Below are positions 45,272 to 49,801 of a DNA stretch of 49,801 nucleotides, in pieces. Source of the stretch: Levilactobacillus spicheri DSM 15429 (GTDB lineage Bacteria > Bacillota > Bacilli > Lactobacillales > Lactobacillaceae); the NCBI RefSeq assembly GCF_001435095.1, contig NZ_AZFC01000028.1:126721-176521 (forward strand), in the 5' to 3' direction. A program made the position numbers and the translations under genes. The notes under the pieces are model-generated. The model was not told the DNA's origin, made no database searches, and saw nothing but the letters and a program-made list of their open reading frames with translations. Position 1 is the first letter of the stretch; every line of letters starts with the position of its first letter.

Positions 45272-46233
45272 TAGTCTTCAGTGACTCCTTCCCGTTGATA
45301 AAATGCCCGTAATTCGTCCGGCGTCGGGTATCCGTCGTTATCGCCGTAGGTCTGCACCTGCAGGGCCCCGACCGCGTTGCCCCGCATCACAGCGGACTTG
45401 AGGGACTTGTGTTCCAGCAAGGCCGTGATGACGCCCATGGCAAAGCCATCCCCGGCGCCCACGGTATCGGCCACGTGGTCGACCTGAAAGCCCTTGACCA
45501 TGTAGCTTTCGCCCGTCGCACGTTTGACGTACGCCCCGGCTGGCCCCACCTTCACGATGACCACCTGAGTCCGCGCGCCCTGGAGGTAGAAGTCGGCAAT
45601 TGCTTCGGGATCGTCGGACCCCATCAGAAGCTTCCCCTCTTCCACCCCAGGCAGCACGATGTCGGCGTGGCCCGCCAACTCGTTGAGCGTCCGGGCCATC
45701 TGTTCCTGACTTGGCCAGAGGGTCGGCCGCAGGTTCGGGTCGAAGGTCGTCAGGATGTCAGCGGCTTCCAACCGGCCCATCAGCGCCCGGAAGGCCTCCT
45801 CGGCTGTCGCGGAGATGGCCGGGAAGATGCCGGACATGTGCGCCACCTTGACGTCGCTCAGGTCGATCTGGTCGATGACGTCCTTGGTCAGGTGCGCCGC
45901 CGCGGACCCCTCGCGGTAATTTTGCGTCGAGGGGTTCCCGTGGGTGACCCGGTCCTTGAGCTGAAAGGCCGTCCAATAGTCGGGCGTCCGGCTGATGTAG
46001 CGGGTGCCGACCTGGTGGCTCTTAATGGTCTTGATCACGTAGTCGCCGAGGGGTTCCTCCCCCACCTGCGAGATGTAGTCGACCGAGTGGCCCAGGCGCT
46101 TGGCCCCAATCGCCACGTTCAGTTCGGCGCCGCCCAGGATCTTATGGAATTCCAGGGCGTCGGTCATGGACACGTCGGGTTCTTTCGAGGCAAACGTCAC
46201 AATCGGTTCGCCTATCGTCATCAATTCACTCAT
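45271..46233 (-). CDS. PfkB-family sugar kinase (KdgK-like)
   Basis: 320 residues from MSELMTIGEP; AGAGGAG lies about 7 bases upstream of this ATG. It has the PfkB N-terminal GGAELNVAIGAKRLG and the C-terminal catalytic DTVGAGDGFAMGV, with Asp as base. The beginning TIGEPIVTF and overall pattern resemble 2-keto-3-deoxygluconate kinases more than fructokinases. It should phosphorylate a keto sugar or sugar acid, giving the substrate for the downstream PHI or HPS enzyme. The gene directly precedes HPS with overlap. A 248-base gap holding a structured repeat separates it from the transporter gene upstream. Confidence 0.88.
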   Translation of the reverse strand: MSELMTIGEPIVTFASKEPDVSMTDALEFHKILGGAELNVAIGAKRLGHSVDYISQVGEEPLGDYVIKTIKSHQVGTRYISRTPDYWTAFQLKDRVTHGNPSTQNYREGSAAAHLTKDVIDQIDLSDVKVAHMSGIFPAISATAEEAFRALMGRLEAADILTTFDPNLRPTLWPSQEQMARTLNELAGHADIVLPGVEEGKLLMGSDDPEAIADFYLQGARTQVVIVKVGPAGAYVKRATGESYMVKGFQVDHVADTVGAGDGFAMGVITALLEHKSLKSAVMRGNAVGALQVQTYGDNDGYPTPDELRAFYQREGVTED

Positions 46234-46287
46234 TCTTGTCTCCTCTTTTCTTAAATTTTTGCTCAATTGTCATTGTTGAGAACAGTC

Positions 46288-46438
46288 GCTTCACGTCGGC
46301 GAGCAAGCCGGCCGAGGTGGGCACGACTCCGAAGCCTCGCAACCCACGAGTCTCCGAAGCTCGGCCTTGATGTAACCGGGCAAGAAACACCCGGTAACAT
46401 CAATTTCACCACGGTCGTCACGGCCCAGCTGAGCGGAA
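46288..46438 (+). repeat. Three-way-junction repeat, copy D (type I), inside the sugar operon
   Basis: The closing stem is imperfect (about 46308-46320 with 46409-46421). The first hairpin is CTCG/CGAG at its base. The second has TTGATGT/ACATCAA with perfect ACCGGG/CCCGGT. It lies between the transporter and kinase genes, in the orientation opposite to their transcription, so the operon mRNA would carry its complement, which can fold in the same way. Confidence 0.82.
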
Positions 46439-46481
46439 GCAATCGACAGCTCCCACCGACTTGAACGAACAAAGCAGTTGT

Positions 46482-47771
46482 TTATCCGAAGAAAACGTAC
46501 ACCAGGATTTCGTTTACGATGGAGACCAGCCACATGACCGGCACCCCGTGGCGCAGGAAGTCCTTGGTCTGGACCTTCATGTAATCCAGCCCCCAGACGT
46601 TCCAGGACTGGGTGATGTCGGTCGAAACCGCCATCAGGGTCGGCACATAGAGCAGTGGCAGCAGGAAGGCGTCACTGAACAGGCCGATACCGGAGAGAAC
46701 CGCGGCCGTGGCCGCCCCGGCGCCCCACACGTGGAAGGGTCCCCGGAACAGGGCTAGCGGGGCCAGAATCCCAAAGGCCAGCGCCAGGATCAACATGTTG
46801 TGCGGCAGAATCGCCTCGAACAACGGCCGGAAACGCACCGCGTCCATCGACGCCGCCCCACTGAACATGATCAGCGCCATCAGGAACATGATCAGGCCGG
46901 CAATGTCGCTAATCGCCTGCTTGATGGTGCTGTTCAGGAAGTTGACGAATTTTTGATAGCCTTTAAATTTACCGGTCAACAACATGGCTAACAGGGTCGC
47001 CAGCGTCAGCGCCGGAATGGCATCCCACTTGAAAAGCATGTTCATCAACACCGGCACGATGGGGACGATGAAGGCCAGCTTGGGAACCTTCACGTTCGCG
47101 GCCTGTTGCGTTTCCGCCCCGATGATCTTCAGATTCTCATCGGCCTTGGTCGGGTCGATCTGCTTGCGGTGCCAGAAAAGAAAGCCCATGACCGCCAGTA
47201 ACTGCACCAGTGTGGCGCAGACCCCGAAGACCAAGTAGGTCCCGCCGTATTCGGCTTTGGGGAAGAAGGCCTTGATCTGATTGTAGAGCACCACGTTTAA
47301 GTACATCGGCGCCCCAATCGCCATGGAGAAGGCCGACAACGCGATGTCGCGGGGCAGCCCGACCGACAACATGATCGGTAACAGGATGACCCCGATGGCG
47401 ATGACCGACCCGACACCGTAAGCACTCACGAAGATAAAGGCCGTCACGATGATGACCAGCATCACCGCGAGTAACGGGCGCTTCTTCCCGACCTTGTTCG
47501 TCGCTTCGGAAATCGCCGGGGCGATGCCGCTATCGACCAGGACGCGGCCGAACCAGGACCCGAAGACGATGTAGATGATGGTCGGGCCGTAGTTCAGGGC
47601 GGGGTCGGCGAAGACCTTTTGAATCACTTGGTCCGCCGGCACCTGGCCGATGATGGCCCAGAGAATCGCCATGACGAAGAACCCGATCATCAGGTTCCCG
47701 CCCTTGATAATGTAATAAATGAAGCCGACAAACGTCACTAACAATAAAATGGCACTGATCGACGAGGCCAT
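46482..47771 (-). CDS. Membrane transporter of GntP/CitMHS-like type
   Basis: 429 residues from MASSISAILL, with AGGTGA 5 bases before ATG; the GTG three codons earlier is too close to the site. About 12 hydrophobic segments, including YIVFGSWFGRVLVDSGIAPAI and SAYGVGSVIAIGVILLPIM, as in the ion-transporter superfamily that moves gluconate, citrate and similar anions. It probably imports the substrate of the pathway, which by this family would be a sugar acid or another carboxylate. It begins one base after the isomerase gene stop. The exact family is uncertain. Confidence 0.78.
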   Translation of the reverse strand: MASSISAILLLVTFVGFIYYIIKGGNLMIGFFVMAILWAIIGQVPADQVIQKVFADPALNYGPTIIYIVFGSWFGRVLVDSGIAPAISEATNKVGKKRPLLAVMLVIIVTAFIFVSAYGVGSVIAIGVILLPIMLSVGLPRDIALSAFSMAIGAPMYLNVVLYNQIKAFFPKAEYGGTYLVFGVCATLVQLLAVMGFLFWHRKQIDPTKADENLKIIGAETQQAANVKVPKLAFIVPIVPVLMNMLFKWDAIPALTLATLLAMLLTGKFKGYQKFVNFLNSTIKQAISDIAGLIMFLMALIMFSGAASMDAVRFRPLFEAILPHNMLILALAFGILAPLALFRGPFHVWGAGAATAAVLSGIGLFSDAFLLPLLYVPTLMAVSTDITQSWNVWGLDYMKVQTKDFLRHGVPVMWLVSIVNEILVYVFFG

Positions 47772-47772
47772 G

Positions 47773-48522
47773 CTAATCACCTACTCCCGCGCGAAAAAGT
47801 TGAATTTGTTGGCGAATCTGGTCGTCCGTGGCCATCGGGTACTCCAGGGCGAACTGAACGTCGTGGGGCAGGTTAGTCAGCAGCGCCCGCCAGTCGTACA
47901 GCCCCGTGTCGAGGTCGTCGGTCGTGACCAGGGTGCCCGCGTGATCTGCGGTGTTTTTCAAATGAATGTAATGGGTGTACGGGGCCAAGGCCTTGGCCGC
48001 GGCGACCGCATCCCCGTGGGTGAAGGCCCAGTTCCCCAGGTCATACACGTAGCCGAGATTGGCCGACGTCTGCGCGTGAACCGCATCCAGGAAGGTCCGA
48101 ATGGCGCTGACCGTCCCGGAGACCGGCGTCTGGTCATTTTCGACGTTCATTTCGATCTGGTCCAGGGGCAGCTGGGCCAGACCCGCCGCGAGGTCGCCGG
48201 TGAACCGGTCGAAGTTCCCCGTGTTGAACTTGATCTTGCTGATGCCCATGGCTTGTCCCTCGGCAAAGTAGGTCGGCAGCTTGGGATTTAGCGTGCCGTC
48301 GTCGAGGAAAACCTCATCGGGCACGCTGTAGTTCACGATCAGGCCCAATTGCCGGGCCGCTTGCCCCACCGCCGCCGTTTCTCGGGGCAGGTCGGTAAAG
48401 TATTCGCGCCGAACTTCGATGCCGTCGGCGCCCAGGTCGGCCGTGCGCTGAACCAGGTCCACCTGCGAGGTGCCCCGTTGAACCGCCGCTTCAAAGATCC
48501 AGGTGTTTAAAATTAATGTCAT
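47773..48522 (-). CDS. TIM-barrel sugar isomerase/epimerase (AP endonuclease 2-like)
   Basis: 249 residues. The metal-binding set of the xylose-isomerase-like superfamily is visible in order: Glu in MNVENDQ, Asp in VYDLGNW, His in YIHLKN and Glu in FALEYP. Such proteins act as ketose epimerases, hydroxypyruvate isomerase-like enzymes or inosose dehydratase-like enzymes. In this operon it should convert the imported sugar or acid into the kinase substrate. The length fits single-domain family members. It lies 15 bases after the small protein gene and one base before the transporter gene. Confidence 0.87.
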   Translation of the reverse strand: MTLILNTWIFEAAVQRGTSQVDLVQRTADLGADGIEVRREYFTDLPRETAAVGQAARQLGLIVNYSVPDEVFLDDGTLNPKLPTYFAEGQAMGISKIKFNTGNFDRFTGDLAAGLAQLPLDQIEMNVENDQTPVSGTVSAIRTFLDAVHAQTSANLGYVYDLGNWAFTHGDAVAAAKALAPYTHYIHLKNTADHAGTLVTTDDLDTGLYDWRALLTNLPHDVQFALEYPMATDDQIRQQIQLFRAGVGD

Positions 48523-48537
48523 CGTGGTTTCCTCCGT

Positions 48538-48798
48538 TTAGTACTTATTGAGTTTACTGACCCGGTCCAGGAGTTGTTCAAAGCTCATGTCCTTGAACTT
48601 GACCGTCGATTCGGGTGCTTGAAAGTTCTGTTTTTCAATTTGATTAAAGTCGTTTACCAGGTAATAAGCGGTTAAATAACTCAGCAGGTATTTCTTCGCC
48701 TCTTGGGTGACCTGCTTGGTGTCGATGCCCGCTTCCGTCGCCGCCGTCGCAAAATTGTGGGCGAACGTGGTTGGATCAATGAATAATCTGTCTGCCAT
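48538..48798 (-). CDS. Small helical protein heading the HPS-PHI operon, unknown function
   Basis: 86 residues from MADRLFIDPTT, chosen because GGAGGT lies 7 bases before this ATG. It is mostly helical by eye, with Tyr-rich LLSYLTAYYLV in the middle and a charged C-terminus (FEQLLDRVSKLNKY). There is no signal peptide and no long membrane span. It is the first gene of the operon, 15 bases before the isomerase gene, so it is surely co-expressed with the pathway. I do not recognise it. Confidence 0.78.
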   Translation of the reverse strand: MADRLFIDPTTFAHNFATAATEAGIDTKQVTQEAKKYLLSYLTAYYLVNDFNQIEKQNFQAPESTVKFKDMSFEQLLDRVSKLNKY

Positions 48799-48843
48799 CT
48801 TCAGGACCTCCGTCTCGATTGACCTCACGTGATTTCATAAGCT

Positions 48844-48885
48844 ATGGTAAACGTTTTCCTAATCCTTGTCAAACGTTTTCCTAAA
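48844..48885 (-). promoter_or_regulatory. Operon promoter overlapped by two LacI-type operators
   Basis: On the minus strand TTGACA (48872-48867), 17 bases, TACCAT (48849-48844). Two half-conserved palindromes centred on AAACGTTT lie at 48846-48862 and 48868-48885, exactly 22 bases centre to centre, one over the -10/spacer and one over the -35. Binding there would block RNA polymerase. Confidence 0.75.
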
Positions 48886-48953
48886 GTTTATCCACTCATG
48901 CAATTGCTTTGGTGTCAGCAATAATTAGCCAAACGCCTGCTACGACTGAACGC

Positions 48954-48975
48954 TTTAGGTTAACGTTTACCTAAA
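48954..48975. promoter_or_regulatory. Distal LacI-type operator
   Basis: A 22-base near-perfect palindrome with core GGTTAACGTTTACC, flanked by TTTA and TAAA, 90 bases upstream of the nearer operator by centre distance. It could support DNA looping with the promoter operators. Confidence 0.65.
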
Positions 48976-48983
48976 AATAAAAT

Positions 48984-49021
48984 AAAAAAATCGTCCGGAT
49001 GGGGTTAACCATCCAGACGAT
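48984..49021 (-). terminator. Terminator of the 87-residue protein gene
   Basis: On the minus strand ATCGTCTGGATGG pairs with CCATCCGGACGAT, followed by seven T, just upstream of the sugar operon promoter. Confidence 0.9.
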
Positions 49022-49043
49022 GTTCGTTCACAGTCAAATGACG

Positions 49044-49307
49044 TTATTGCGGCGTCTGCCCACCATGGGCGGCACCGACTAATTGGTCCTGCAGGGCCCG
49101 ATGAATGGCCTGCAGGGATTCCCAATGGTCAATCTCCGTGGCCAAGCCGGCTTGCCAGGCGGCCTTCTCCCGGCTCTTCTCGATGAACCGGTCCCAGTGC
49201 ATATCGGCGGTCATGGGATCCTGATACTGCCGCCAGCGTTGCCATTCGTCAAGGTGTTGCAGCAATTCACGGGAGTCTTGGGTGTTTAACAGCAAGTTTT
49301 CAGTCAT
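49044..49307 (-). CDS. Small charged protein of unknown function
   Basis: 87 residues from MTENLLLNTQD with GGAGG 7 bases before ATG. It is helical and rich in Trp, Gln and Glu (LDEWQRWRQYQDPMTADMHW in the first half). No signal peptide or membrane span. Monocistronic, with its own strong terminator. I do not recognise the family; it has the look of a small cytosolic lactobacillus hypothetical protein. Confidence 0.75.
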   Translation of the reverse strand: MTENLLLNTQDSRELLQHLDEWQRWRQYQDPMTADMHWDRFIEKSREKAAWQAGLATEIDHWESLQAIHRALQDQLVGAAHGGQTPQ

Positions 49308-49459
49308 CCTAATGGCCTCCTTCGATGTCGTCAGTCACGCTTTCTTGCCTCTATTTTAGCAAATCCCCCGCCCGAGCGCGACTTACACGCCCCAAAGAAG
49401 TTGCAGCGAGACCCAACCCCCACGTTGGCAGACAAGCTAGCCGAAATCAGCGCCTACCG

Positions 49460-49605
49460 GTCGGCCAGAATCGGGCTGGAACGTTGCCGGCACGACTTTG
49501 AGCTCCTCGCCCAACCCGCGAAGATCTCAAAGCTCGGCCTTTCTGTAATCCGGGAAATTCACCCGGATAACAGAAACGAGGCGACTGAGCCCGATTCTGA
49601 CCTCC
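49460..49605 (+). repeat. Three-way-junction repeat, type II copy
   Basis: The closing stem is GGCCAGAATCGGGCT (49463-49477) with AGCCCGATTCTGACC (49588-49602), 14 of 15 paired. The first hairpin is CTTTGAG.../...CTCAAAG with a CGC/GCG base. The second is TTTCTGT/ACAGAAA with perfect ATCCGGG/CCCGGAT. The joining sequences GGCACGA and GCTCGGCC are kept. Confidence 0.85.
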
Positions 49606-49740
49606 CTCTCGGCGAACACGGCCTAATTGGGCAACAACGCTCGATTGCACGGTATCGACCATCCAGCGCTAATCTTAACGTCACGTTCCTGATTGGAGGA
49701 ATCGACAATGTGGCCAGCTGCTTAACTGATGTGGCTGACC

Positions 49741-49801
49741 AGCCACTATCCAGCAACGTGGCGTCGGCGTTTTTCCCGTGGTGAAATGATTGTTAGTCAG
49801 C
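49741..49801 (-). repeat. Partial type III repeat at the right edge
   Basis: Read on the minus strand, GACTAACAATCATTTCACCA, a short CACGGG run, then CGCCGACG and CACGTTGC match positions 35149-35188 of the type III copy. The rest lies beyond the window. Confidence 0.7.

Larger units (their letters stand above)
49308..49801. other. Right-edge intergenic region with two repeat copies
   Basis: No gene is supported. It contains a complete type II repeat copy (49460-49605) and the beginning of a type III copy entering from the right edge (49741-49801, minus orientation). Confidence 0.6.

Overview
The window looks like chromosome from a GC-rich member of the Lactobacillaceae. The evidence is a KxYKxGKxW-type serine-rich-repeat adhesin, a glucose-6-phosphate / 6-phosphogluconate dehydrogenase pair, cre-like sites, FNR-like (FLP-type) boxes, TTG/GTG starts behind strong GGAGG sites, and lactobacillus-type MFS, ABC-F and P-type ATPase genes. 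A heterofermenter such as a Levilactobacillus is my guess, but there is no rRNA or species marker to fix it. I found no tRNA, rRNA, CRISPR array, insertion-sequence transposase or phage gene.

Region 1 (1-19136, all minus strand) is a surface-glycan block. A two-domain GT2-GtrA protein (18057-19136) overlaps a BcsA-like processive synthase with a PilZ domain (16070-18064). Two paralogous multi-membrane proteins of GT-C appearance follow (13668-15500, 11755-13593), and then a giant serine-rich adhesin that runs off the left edge. The adhesin is open for over 3,300 codons but is split from its signal peptide by a +1 frameshift near 10080. Its repeat domain has a higher-order period of about 900 bp. 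The likely logic is: GT2-GtrA makes and flips polyprenyl-phosphate sugar, the GT-C proteins use it outside the membrane, and the PilZ synthase makes a polymer under c-di-GMP control. Whether the GT-C enzymes decorate that polymer or the Ser-rich adhesin is open.

Region 2 (19137-31503) is mixed housekeeping and resistance: a small unknown protein, a CNNM/CBS membrane protein, an XRE regulator, a DHA2 efflux pump, and an ABC-F protein behind an attenuator-like leader with a three-codon upstream ORF. These are followed by a nrdI-nitroreductase-YbaK operon, an orphan DinJ/RelB antitoxin, a second MFS protein, and a metal chaperone-Dps operon.

Region 3 (31504-42300) holds a GH27-like glycosidase, a P1B ATPase with an unusual CPG motif, a secreted Lys/Thr-rich protein, an aldo/keto reductase, zwf, an ElaA-type acetyltransferase, a MarR regulator and gnd. 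The chaperone-Dps promoter and the ATPase promoter carry the same FNR-like box at the same distance from the -10.

Region 4 (42389-48980) is a sugar operon on the minus strand: small protein, TIM-barrel isomerase/epimerase, anion-type transporter, PfkB kinase, hexulose-6-phosphate synthase (HPS) and hexuloisomerase (PHI). A LacI regulator and an ASCH-like protein follow as a second unit. The operon promoter is covered by LacI-type operators.

A dispersed non-coding repeat is scattered through the intergenic gaps: eight essentially complete copies plus partial ones. Each copy folds on paper into a three-way junction, and its stems change sequence in a compensatory way between copies. I consider this, the GT2/PilZ/GT-C block and the HPS-PHI operon the most interesting things here.
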